A DNA stretch of 64,000 bases from Lentisphaerae bacterium ADurb.Bin082 (GTDB lineage: Bacteria > Verrucomicrobiota > Lentisphaeria > Oligosphaerales > Oligosphaeraceae), in contig MWEG01000121.1 of NCBI GenBank assembly GCA_002070945.1, positions 1 to 64,000 on the forward strand, read 5' to 3'. Shown piece by piece: positions 37,913 through 44,981 of the stretch. The position numbers and the translations under genes were made by a program. The notes beneath the pieces are model-generated. The model saw nothing but the letters and a program-made list of their open reading frames with translations, did not search any database and had not been told where the DNA came from. Position 1 is the stretch's first letter, and each line of letters starts with the position of its first letter.

Positions 37913-39538
37913 ATGGACTACTTTGAATGTGCCGCACCCGCAGGAGGCGGTCGTTGTTCGGATAATGCCTGTCCATGCCCAGAGGTCAAGATACCTCGGG
38001 GACAGGGCTATCTGTTCATCAGCCAGGAACTGGTTGATTTCCGGCGGCAATATCCAGGGGAAGAGCAAGCGGGCGCTGCTATGGAGGCGCAACTGCGAAG
38101 CGCTGGCTTCAGCGGAGGCGCCTACAGCATCAGCCCAATACTTGTCTGTGAACAGGGTGCCAAGCTGCGCAATCTGGACCTGAAGGTGGCGGCTGCTGAT
38201 GCTGCCCACTGGTGGGCCACAGGGAAGGTTCCTCTCCGCGCGACGCCTAGCGCAGGCAGTCAGCCAGCAGACGTCCAGGCACACCCCGAGAGTGAACAGG
38301 CAAGCGAACTCCCTTCTACCGCGATTGCGGCACAGCCTAACCTTTCGGCACCACCCGCCGTCAAGTCGGACGTCTGCGAGTGTGGCGCAACCCTGCCATC
38401 GGACGCTCCAATATGTGAGAGCTGTGGTCGCGCCCATGGCTGGATCCCTGTTGTCCTTGCCGAGGAGGATACGTTCAAAGATCTCACATGCCCGAAATGC
38501 ACCGACATCCTGATTCCCGCTAAAGCAGTATACCTTCTGCATGTGTTAGGCAAAACCATCAAATGCCCCACGTGCGAGGAGATTCTCTGCACAAACGCGG
38601 ACAAACAACCGAAGTGGCAGCTTAGCACTGAGTTGGCTGCCCGCGTACCTGACAACGAACCATGTCTCCTGGCAGAAGTGAAGAGATTGCATAAGTTGGC
38701 TGACAACAACAAGACAGGCGTAGAGCAAGCCGCGAAGCACCGTAGCGTTCCAGTCGAGAAGCAACTGGCTGGAAGGTATCTTCTCCACTGGGTGTCGACA
38801 CACACAACGCCGTCGGATAGGGTAGTCAACGAGCTGGCCTGGAACTGGCTAGGGCACATGACGCTCGCGATGCTCACAACAGATTACTTCCAGCAGCTGA
38901 AGCTGACACCCCAGCACCTCGAGGGGTTTTATGTGATGATGCACTATGGCAGTGCGTTTCTTCATCAACTGACCCAACGAGTTGCATACGCTAAAGTAGG
39001 TCATGATATACGCGCGCAGCTGATTCTCAACCTGATAAGCAGCTATGCAGACTGGAAAAACTCGCAGATCAAAAGCATGCCGTATGATGCCCGTCTTGCC
39101 TTCGAGGAATTGATCTATTCCGTGAGAACAAGTGCTCACGCATACCCCGGGGATGCAGAGCGTCAAAACAGGATGCAACAGTGCATGTTGGCGTTCTCGT
39201 CGATGCCCGCCGCCTCGGAAGCGAGGGGGTGTCGAAAGAGTGTACCCCGGAGAGTCACACGCTCTTCTGACTGCTTTGTCGCAACAGCCTGCTATGGCGA
39301 CTATGATGCACCGGAAGTTCTCCTCTTGCGTCAGTTTCGCGACACCTGCCTCCTTCGTTCGCCGCTTACGCGACGACTAGTGGATCTCTACTACAAGGCG
39401 GGACCTCATCTTGCTGCCTACCTTCATCGGCATCCTGGTTTGAAGCCACCCGTCAGAGGCATTCTGACCCGGCTTGCCCTGGGTTTGGAGAAACATGGAT
39501 TCACGCACGACAACCGCAAAATAGGAGACGAGACATGA
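37913..39538 (+). CDS. Double zinc-ribbon protein with CFI-box C-terminus
   Basis: The 541-residue protein starts with a Cys-rich module (FECAAPAGGGRCSDNACPCPE) and an unknown domain to ~110. A linker leads to two zinc ribbons: C155/C157 with C168/C171, and C193/C196 with C218/C221. An all-helical middle (~240-430) follows. Residues ~454-520 (CFVATACYGDYDAPEVLLLR, then RDTCLLRSPLTRRLVDLYYK and HLAAYLHRHPGLKPPVR) match the C-terminal CFI-box seen at the ends of diverse bacterial proteins, whose role is not settled. It overlaps the next gene by 4 bases (ATGA). I infer a hub or sensor protein in the locus. Confidence 0.82.
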   Translation: MDYFECAAPAGGGRCSDNACPCPEVKIPRGQGYLFISQELVDFRRQYPGEEQAGAAMEAQLRSAGFSGGAYSISPILVCEQGAKLRNLDLKVAAADAAHWWATGKVPLRATPSAGSQPADVQAHPESEQASELPSTAIAAQPNLSAPPAVKSDVCECGATLPSDAPICESCGRAHGWIPVVLAEEDTFKDLTCPKCTDILIPAKAVYLLHVLGKTIKCPTCEEILCTNADKQPKWQLSTELAARVPDNEPCLLAEVKRLHKLADNNKTGVEQAAKHRSVPVEKQLAGRYLLHWVSTHTTPSDRVVNELAWNWLGHMTLAMLTTDYFQQLKLTPQHLEGFYVMMHYGSAFLHQLTQRVAYAKVGHDIRAQLILNLISSYADWKNSQIKSMPYDARLAFEELIYSVRTSAHAYPGDAERQNRMQQCMLAFSSMPAASEARGCRKSVPRRVTRSSDCFVATACYGDYDAPEVLLLRQFRDTCLLRSPLTRRLVDLYYKAGPHLAAYLHRHPGLKPPVRGILTRLALGLEKHGFTHDNRKIGDET

Positions 39539-39834
39539 ATTTTTTTGGCCGATTTTTTAAGGGTAAAGCATCATCAGCTCCGCAGGCGTCCACTGCACCG
39601 CCTCCAGAAAATGCCACATCTCGTCACCCGTGCAGGATGCAGCAAGCCGGGTGTTCGGCACCGCATCCGAAAAATGCCACATCTCGTCACCCGTGCATGC
39701 TGCGGCAAGCCGGGTGCTCGGCACCCGCAACATGGCGCAACCGTGCAGGCCAATACTTCTGCGATGAGCACAAGGAGGTCATGGATGTTATGCTGCGACT
39801 GAATCACCATGTTCCAGGCTGGGAGAGGCTATAG
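39535..39834 (+). CDS. Small Cys/His-rich protein with internal 21-residue duplication
   Basis: The 99-residue protein begins MNFFGRFFKGKASSAPQ, similar in style to the TPR protein's MNWFKKFIGRRK. Residues ~24-66 are two copies of a unit of the form NATSRHPC-x-x-Q/R-Q-A-G-C-SAP, then a third related C-x-E-H-K segment (YFCDEHKEVMD). The C-x6-C and C-x2-H spacings suggest zinc binding. The duplication is exact enough at DNA level to be recent (63-base period). Its ATG overlaps the stop of the CFI-box gene, so translation is coupled. Confidence 0.75.
   Translation: MNFFGRFFKGKASSAPQASTAPPPENATSRHPCRMQQAGCSAPHPKNATSRHPCMLRQAGCSAPATWRNRAGQYFCDEHKEVMDVMLRLNHHVPGWERL
39606..39731 (+). repeat. 63-base tandem duplication inside the Cys-rich gene
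   Basis: Two adjacent units of 63 bases share long identical runs such as AAATGCCACATCTCGTCACC and GCAAGCCGGGTG. The period is a multiple of three, so the reading frame is kept and each unit adds 21 residues with two cysteines and one histidine. Near-identity at silent positions suggests recent duplication. Confidence 0.85.
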
Positions 39835-39913
39835 CCCGTGGGTTCGCCATCAGGGAAAAGACTATGTTCGATAAACGCCAATCCAACTCAAGGCATACAA
39901 AATGGAGAAAAAA

Positions 39914-40222
39914 ATGCAGGTGGAAATCTACGTCGAACCATCACCTCTGATGCAGGCGCTCAGGGCAGCAGGCAGCGTTGGAAGCCAAATGGTTTCTGAG
40001 GGACTCCTTGCGAATCTCATTCGAGGCGCAGACAGGGATCTTGGGCTGGGGGGAAGACTGATCCAACACATGAGCGGCAACAGAATCGCGATCCAGACGG
40101 TCAACGAGATGTCCGACGACCAATGGCGTCAATTTCTGAACAAACGCTTTGGCCATTCAGAGTGGAGTCGTTGGTTTGCGAAGAACAGCGGCAATCGCTA
40201 CAGTATAGTCGTCGTTGAATGA
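39914..40222 (+). CDS. Small protein of unknown function in the kinase/protease locus
   Basis: Start 39914 (MQVEIYVEPS) is preferred over an ATG 12 bases earlier, because the GGAG within that earlier codon region then serves as its ribosome site with 6-base spacing. The 102-residue product is not recognised. It contains ALRAAGSVGSQMVSEGLL, RLIQHMSGNRIAIQTVNEMS and DDQWRQFLNKRFGHSEW, and ends with hydrophobic beta-like residues YSIVVVE. No signal peptide or membrane segment is seen. It belongs to a run of small genes with strong ribosome sites, which may encode substrates, adaptors or toxins of the neighbouring protease system. Confidence 0.65.
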   Translation: MQVEIYVEPSPLMQALRAAGSVGSQMVSEGLLANLIRGADRDLGLGGRLIQHMSGNRIAIQTVNEMSDDQWRQFLNKRFGHSEWSRWFAKNSGNRYSIVVVE

Positions 40223-40241
40223 CAGAAAGGAGTGAAAAATC

Positions 40242-40514
40242 ATGAAAATCGTTCAATTCGAGGTATTCGGGCGTGGCTCACGCCCCCCTGGCAACACCGC
40301 TGGCGCGGTCTGTAAGACGTGGGTATCGCAACATCCTGGCGTCAATCCTTACAGCGCACAAATTGCCGTCAATGTCGACAACAGCGGAATCTGGTCTGAC
40401 CCCTATGCACGTGAGCACTACGGGTTGCTGCACTATGGCGGCCAGAAGTGCACTTGGGACTTCGTCTCCATTGGTGGGCAACAGTATCTGTTGCTCGTGG
40501 TTTCGGAACAGTAA
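40242..40514 (+). CDS. Small protein of unknown function with good ribosome site
   Basis: The 90-residue protein (MKIVQFEVFGRGSRPPGNTA...) is preceded by AAAGGAG at ideal distance. It is rich in aromatic and polar residues (NSGIWSDPYAREHYGLLHYG, TWDFVSIGGQQYLLLVVSEQ) and looks like a compact beta domain. I do not recognise it. Both this and the preceding small protein end in a hydrophobic strand plus a short polar tail (IVVVE, LLVVSEQ), which could reflect a shared fold or recognition end. The gene is 19 bases after the previous one. Confidence 0.65.
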   Translation: MKIVQFEVFGRGSRPPGNTAGAVCKTWVSQHPGVNPYSAQIAVNVDNSGIWSDPYAREHYGLLHYGGQKCTWDFVSIGGQQYLLLVVSEQ

Positions 40515-40561
40515 GCAAGAAAGGAGAAGACAGTAATGGCTGGCATGATGATTGCATTAAG

Positions 40562-40789
40562 ATGGGATGGGATGGGCCGCGCCTCTCGCGGCAACAATTG
40601 CTTGACCGTGCAAGGGCGGCTGTGAACAAAGTCGGCAACGCTTTTGACCATGTAGATCAACTGGACATACAGGCGATGCCTGTCGAAGAACAGCAGTATG
40701 TTCAGTTGTTCGTGAACACGAGTGCGGATCAGCAGGACTGCGAGCGAATGAGAAAAATGTTGAAGGACGAATTTGCGGAAACGGTTTAG
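40562..40789 (+). CDS. Small protein of unknown function, start uncertain
   Basis: The 75-residue frame from ATG 40562 reads MGWDGPRLSRQQLLDRARAA and continues to FAETV. The C-terminal part looks like genuine protein (VEEQQYVQLFVNTSADQQDC, RMRKMLKDEF). The only good ribosome site (AAAGGAGA, ~40523-40530) points to ATG 40536, which is in another frame and stops after 29 codons. Either the gene starts at 40562 with a weak signal or a frameshift near 40560-40600 has disrupted it. Function is unknown; it is one of four small genes here. Confidence 0.5.
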   Translation: MGWDGPRLSRQQLLDRARAAVNKVGNAFDHVDQLDIQAMPVEEQQYVQLFVNTSADQQDCERMRKMLKDEFAETV

Positions 40790-40830
40790 TCGCAGTTAAA
40801 TAAGGAGGTCAATATGATATCAATTAAAAA

Positions 40831-41449
40831 TCAAACTGAACTAATCATCCAAGGCCAGTAAAACATTTGGGACACTTTCTTTACCATTGCCAATGTTCCC
40901 TGTGCCAGCTTGCTCAGCTCATGTTCAACTTTTTCCACCACGCCATTCAGATTTTCGAAATAATGGTTTGCGCAGGCCTTTTCACGGGCGTAATCCCAAA
41001 GGTGCTCAACAGGGTTCAACTCAGGACAGTAGGGAGAAAGCTGTAACAAGTGAACGTTCGGGGGAATTTCCAGCCCTTTTGAACAGTGTGAACTGGCTCC
41101 ATCGACCACTGCCAACAGGTAGTCATTAGGATGCTTGTTGCTGATTTGGTGCAAAAACAAAATTCATGTTTTCTGTGTTCATCATGTCCGCTACACGCCA
41201 TTCAACGTCCCTGTCAAACGGGCTTATGGCGCCGTATATGTATTTAAACTGCCGCTCAATCGCTGCTGCTGTCAATGGCCGGACGCCGTGGGGAACCCAT
41301 GCCGCACGAATCACTGGCAACCTTCCAAAGCGCGCCTCATCAAGGAACATTATGCGAAGGTTTTTTCCCTCCTGTTTGGACTGGATGGTTGCCATGTGTA
41401 CCGCTTCAGGAAACGTTTTTTTTGAACTCATCAAGATTTTTAGGGTCAT
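40831..41449 (-). pseudogene. IS630-family transposase, DDE part, frameshifted
   Basis: The catalytic half is spread over two frames. The first (41449-41126) has LRIMFLDEARFGRLPVIRAAW with the first aspartate. The second (41160-40831) has LLAVVDGASSHCSKG with the second aspartate and PYCPELNPVEHLWDY with the glutamate. The break at about 41140-41160, in a T-rich run, looks like a true frameshift, so the element is probably no longer able to move on its own. Confidence 0.8.
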
Positions 41450-41921
41450 TTTTGGGGTGCACTTTGTCGGGAACCACTTTATGCCACTTGTGACGACGGA
41501 GAATGTTGTAGACTGTTTGCTGACTCATTTTTCGGCCAGCCTTGGCTTCCAGGGCACTTTGGATGTCGCCGACTGTCACAATATGCCCTTGAATTGCCTC
41601 AGGGGTCATCTGGCCGAGAACCTCATTCTCCTCGTCCCAAGTCAAAATCGACCGTCGGTCTCCACCCCAGGTCGGGGCATTGACTTCCTCCTCTGCGGAG
41701 GCGGAGCATTCCTTTTTGAAATCCTTGATCATTCGCTTGACTGTGGACTGGGAAACCCCCAGGACTTCGCCGATATCCGCCTGGTCAAGCTTTTCCTGGG
41801 ATGTCAGCACAACGGCGAAGGCAACGAGAAGGTCGTCACGATATGGCAAACGATTAATGACCTGTTTCGCCTTTGCCAATTCGGTTTCTGTAATGATAAC
41901 GCGAGGTCCGGGTTTGCTCAT
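41406..41921 (-). CDS. IS630-family transposase, N-terminal helix-turn-helix part
   Basis: From ATG 41921 (MSKPGPRVIITETELAKAK) the 171-residue frame contains two HTH regions: LDQADIGEVLGVSQSTVKRM, and near the end VTVGDIQSALEAKAGRKMSQ leading to TVYNILRRHKW, as in the DNA-binding half of IS630 transposases. It ends in NLDEFKKNVS beside an A8 run; the DDE part continues in a different frame from the same place. The shift could be programmed slippage on the A-run or a mutation. Confidence 0.8.
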   Translation of the reverse strand: MSKPGPRVIITETELAKAKQVINRLPYRDDLLVAFAVVLTSQEKLDQADIGEVLGVSQSTVKRMIKDFKKECSASAEEEVNAPTWGGDRRSILTWDEENEVLGQMTPEAIQGHIVTVGDIQSALEAKAGRKMSQQTVYNILRRHKWHKVVPDKVHPKNDPKNLDEFKKNVS

Positions 41922-42243
41922 TGTATGCTCCATGTTTTTGGTGTAAGGGGGCGAGGCACCACGCTTACCATACAGCAACAAGCCCGGAAAGCCAAGATTA
42001 TTTAGGTCAATTTGATTTTTAATTAGAACGAGAAACATTTTGCTGGGGTTCGATGCTCCCGAGATGTACACCGAGGTTTGCATCCGCTGCAAGAGCTATG
42101 GTGCGTTACGAACACTACCCGCCAGCACCTATCGCGAAGCCGTTGGCAATCTTGCAGTGGGGTACAAATGCGGATGTGGAAAGTTCGTCGGGATGGTCAG
42201 AAAGGACGACTCCGTGACGTTTGTTTAGGTCTAATGTGGCAAC

Positions 42244-43890
42244 ATGATTTCTTCCGTATCATCGTCAACAGAAGGCGTCCGCCACGAAGGCACCCGGCTT
42301 CCCGGCGGATATGAAATCCGTGCCGTGCGGCGCGGCGGGATGGGGGTCGTTTATCTGGTCTATAGCCCAGAGGCTGAAATGCCCTTTGCGGTAAAGACAA
42401 TTCAGCGTCAATTCCTGATGAGCTACGAAGCCCAGGAACGCTTCAAGCGCGAAGTGCGCAGTTGGCTGCGACTCGGCGACCATCCTCACATTGTCCAGGC
42501 TTTATTTGTTGAGGTCATCGACAACCTGCCGCATCTGTTTATGGAATATGTAGACGGTCAGAGTTTGCTTGAACACATCGGCGGTTCGCCGCTCCGGCTT
42601 GAGACGGCCCTCGACTATGCCATACAGATTTGCAGGGGAATGCATTACGCTCATTCCGTCCATCACCTCATTCACCGGGACTTGAAGCCGTCCAACATCA
42701 TGGTCTCTGCAGACGGTTGCGTAAAGATTACGGATTTCGGTCTCGTCAAAGCCCTGGACGCCAACGATGAGCTGAACAGAACCTCTGAAGGAAACACCCC
42801 CTCGCATCGCTTTTCGCCTTGCGTCACTCACGGGAGCATGGGTACCCCGGAGTACATGGCACCCGAGCAGTGGGCCTCTTATGGTGCGCTCGACGGACGC
42901 ACCGACATCTATGCGTTCGGCGTCGTTCTGTACGAGATGTTGTGCGGGCATCCTCCATTCGAGCGTGAGTCAGGAGAACCACCATACGTGCTTCATGCCA
43001 GGCATCTTAAATCGCTTCCGCCTGATCCCGCTGACCGCGGCCTCTTCATTCCAGAGCAACTCAAGGCCATCGTGTTACGTTGTTTGGAAAAGTCGCCTCG
43101 CCAGCGCTTCCAGGGTTTTAACGAGGTGGCGGAGCTTCTCTGCCTCGTGCATCAACAGGTACTTGGCTGCGCATGGGCGTTGCGAGGCAGCTACCGCCAC
43201 GTCTATGCCAAGACCAACGAAACTACTCAGAAGGTCAACAGGGCGGCGTCTTTGCACTACATCGGGGATCATGCCGAGGCCCTTTCCATGCTGAACGAAG
43301 TACTCGGGCGTGAGCCTGAGAACCGTTTCGCTCTTCGGCTCAGGGCGCAGTGCGCTTGTACAGTTTCACGATTCCAGGATGCCCTAGCTGACCTGGAACG
43401 ACTGGCAGGACTTGCACCTGATGATACCGGCGTTCACAACGACATGAGTTTTGTTCTGAACGAGCTTGGACGGCACCAAGATGCCCATGACTGTGCCGAC
43501 CGAGCGATAAATCTCTCACCGGGGGATGCGTCGGCGTGGAACAACCGGGGGGTAGCGGCTGCGGGACTGTCGCGATTCGATGAGGCCCGGGAGTCCTTTG
43601 AAGCGGCGTTAGGAATCAACCCTCAGTATCCAGAAGTCTGGAACAACCTGGGGCATCTCCATCGCCTACTTAACCACACCAGCGAAGCTGAGGCCTGCTT
43701 CCAGCGTGCCATTGCTCTTAATCCTCGCTATCTCAAGCCCTACTTCAACCTGAATCAGATTATGCTGGAACGTGAGGATATTGACGGATCAGTGGCTCTT
43801 CTGGAAAGTGTCCTGGCAGTAGAACCGGGTCATCACTTTGCATTGAAGGCGCATGCTGCCTTGGTGGCTCTGCAAAAAGGAGACAGATAG
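42244..43890 (+). CDS. Ser/Thr protein kinase with C-terminal TPR repeats
   Basis: The 548-residue protein has a complete Hanks-type kinase domain (~22-310): glycine loop RRGGMGVVY, K51 in FAVKTI, E70, HRDLKPSN with D146, DFG with D164, and GTPEYMAPEQ. Residues ~335-545 form about six tetratricopeptide repeats (AASLHYIGDHAEALSMLNEV, AWNNRGVAAAGLSRFDEARE, VWNNLGHLHRLLNHTSEAEA). There is no membrane segment, so it is cytoplasmic. TPRs probably choose its substrates. It is two bases upstream of the Clp-N protein gene, and the ribosome site for that gene lies inside its 3' end. Phosphorylation of locus proteins, read by the FHA domain encoded at 49295, is an attractive inference. Confidence 0.92.
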   Translation: MISSVSSSTEGVRHEGTRLPGGYEIRAVRRGGMGVVYLVYSPEAEMPFAVKTIQRQFLMSYEAQERFKREVRSWLRLGDHPHIVQALFVEVIDNLPHLFMEYVDGQSLLEHIGGSPLRLETALDYAIQICRGMHYAHSVHHLIHRDLKPSNIMVSADGCVKITDFGLVKALDANDELNRTSEGNTPSHRFSPCVTHGSMGTPEYMAPEQWASYGALDGRTDIYAFGVVLYEMLCGHPPFERESGEPPYVLHARHLKSLPPDPADRGLFIPEQLKAIVLRCLEKSPRQRFQGFNEVAELLCLVHQQVLGCAWALRGSYRHVYAKTNETTQKVNRAASLHYIGDHAEALSMLNEVLGREPENRFALRLRAQCACTVSRFQDALADLERLAGLAPDDTGVHNDMSFVLNELGRHQDAHDCADRAINLSPGDASAWNNRGVAAAGLSRFDEARESFEAALGINPQYPEVWNNLGHLHRLLNHTSEAEACFQRAIALNPRYLKPYFNLNQIMLEREDIDGSVALLESVLAVEPGHHFALKAHAALVALQKGDR

Positions 43891-43892
43891 CC

Positions 43893-44930
43893 ATGCCCAA
43901 GGTATCAACCTCCATTGATTTACTCTGGCAGCTGGCCTGTCGGGAGGCCCTTGCCGGGTGTTTTGCTGCGATTGAGCCGGAGCATTTCTGCATGGCGCTG
44001 CTGAAGTTCTCCGAGCTTCCTGCGGATCAGCTTGAGAGGTTGAGTCCCAATGGCGGCCAGGCGGTGAAGGAATTGGCTGAAGACGTGCAGGCGGTCAAAA
44101 GGGATATTGCCCGCCTTGGCGTGGGCAGCACACAGGCTCGAAGGAAGCTGAGGGCGTCTTTTGGAAAGGGAGACGCTGTCTACGATGGCGGCGAGATGCA
44201 TCGGTCTGAAAAGAGCCGGTTGCTCTTCGATGAGGCCGCACGGGAGATGGACAAGGCAGGAAGCGATGTTCTCACGTTGCGCCATCTGCTGGCGGCGATT
44301 ACCGCAAATCCGACTCCCGCCATCCGCGAGGTGCTTCTCGTCGGAGGGCAAGCGGTTCGCGACTGCGGGGAACTCCCGTCTTGGCTGTCAAGGTGGGGAA
44401 CGGACTTGACGGCTCAGGCGGCAAAAGGGGAGCTGCGGGAGGAGATCGGCCGCGCCACAGAAGCGAAGTCGGTTTTGAAGGCTTTGTGCGCAACGGGTCG
44501 AAAAGGCGTGTTCCTGGTTTCCGACAAGAGCGGCTCGGTTGATGCCGTCCTTGCATGCCTTGCCCTTGCTGTCACAAAGGAGATGCCTTGCTCAGACTTT
44601 CGGCGCCTTCACATCGTGGATGTCACCTGCAAGCTTCGCGGCGGCAGGCCTGACCAGCCCCCTGCGCGGTTCCTGCACGGCATCCTGGCGGAAGCAAGCC
44701 AAGTCGACAACCTGGTGCTTCGCCTCCCTGACATTGAGGACATACATCAAGCAGACACCCTCCTTGACGTCCTCAAGTCGGCCATGACGGCTACTGTGCC
44801 ATTATGGGTCTGCCGAGTTGCCCATGAGGTTTACTGCCAGCGCATTCAGCGCGATGCTCATTGGCGTCGTGTCGCCACGGCCGTCGCCGTTCAGAACGAG
44901 ATTCATGAAAGCATACCCAATGAACTGTAA
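43893..44930 (+). CDS. Clp-N protein with degenerate ClpB-D1-like AAA+ domain
   Basis: Residues ~8-160 of this 345-residue protein resemble the Clp N-terminal repeat domain (SRLLFDEAAREMDKAGSDVLTLRHLLAAI is the clearest part). Residues ~163-335 follow the order of the ClpA/ClpB first AAA+ module. WGTDLTAQAAKGELREEIGR corresponds to the segment before Walker A, and HEVYCQRIQRDAHWRR to the DEYRKYIEKDAALERR segment after sensor 1. The Walker A position reads VSDKSGS with no G-x4-GK[ST], and the Walker B position reads LVLRLPDIED. It therefore should not hydrolyse ATP, and may be an adaptor or inactive ring subunit for the next gene's product. AAGGAG supports the start. Confidence 0.8.
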   Translation: MPKVSTSIDLLWQLACREALAGCFAAIEPEHFCMALLKFSELPADQLERLSPNGGQAVKELAEDVQAVKRDIARLGVGSTQARRKLRASFGKGDAVYDGGEMHRSEKSRLLFDEAAREMDKAGSDVLTLRHLLAAITANPTPAIREVLLVGGQAVRDCGELPSWLSRWGTDLTAQAAKGELREEIGRATEAKSVLKALCATGRKGVFLVSDKSGSVDAVLACLALAVTKEMPCSDFRRLHIVDVTCKLRGGRPDQPPARFLHGILAEASQVDNLVLRLPDIEDIHQADTLLDVLKSAMTATVPLWVCRVAHEVYCQRIQRDAHWRRVATAVAVQNEIHESIPNEL

Positions 44931-44981
44931 TGTTGCTTCGCCGCTTGGCAATCCCGTCCTTCTACCGTTGGAGGAAGCGTG

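Larger units (their letters stand above)
40822..42024 (-). mobile_element. IS630-family insertion sequence
   Basis: The ~1.2-kb element has imperfect terminal inverted repeats starting AATTAAAAATCAAA at both ends (left from 40822, right from 42024 on the other strand), and similarity continues for ~25 bases. Inside, on the minus strand, lies a transposase with an HTH domain and a DDE domain of IS630/Tc1 type, split over three reading frames. IS630 elements normally duplicate TA. Here TA occurs inside the AATTA/TAATT ends, so the exact boundary and target duplication are ambiguous. It interrupts a small Cys-rich gene in the kinase/protease locus. Confidence 0.85.
40814..42228 (+). pseudogene. 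Small Cys-rich protein gene split by an IS630-type insertion
   Basis: An ideal ribosome site AAGGAGG (40802-40808) precedes ATG 40814, which is followed after 12 bases by the insertion element. On the far side, 42026-42228 continues a frame ending GYKCGCGKFVGMVRKDDSVTFV. Joining the flanks after removing the element and one copy of AATTA gives an uninterrupted ~72-residue protein: MISIRTRNILLGFDAPEM, then a C-x-x-C (CIRCK) and a C-G-C-G pair that suggest a zinc ribbon. A TTG at 42040 could permit residual expression of the downstream part. It belongs to the run of small genes in this locus. Confidence 0.65.

Noticed and set aside
41395-41430. Programmed frameshift at the A8 run in the transposase
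   Set aside because: It is plausible for IS630-type elements, but the needed shift is +1 (or -2) rather than a standard -1 slip, and a second unexplained shift follows, so I treat the transposase as broken.
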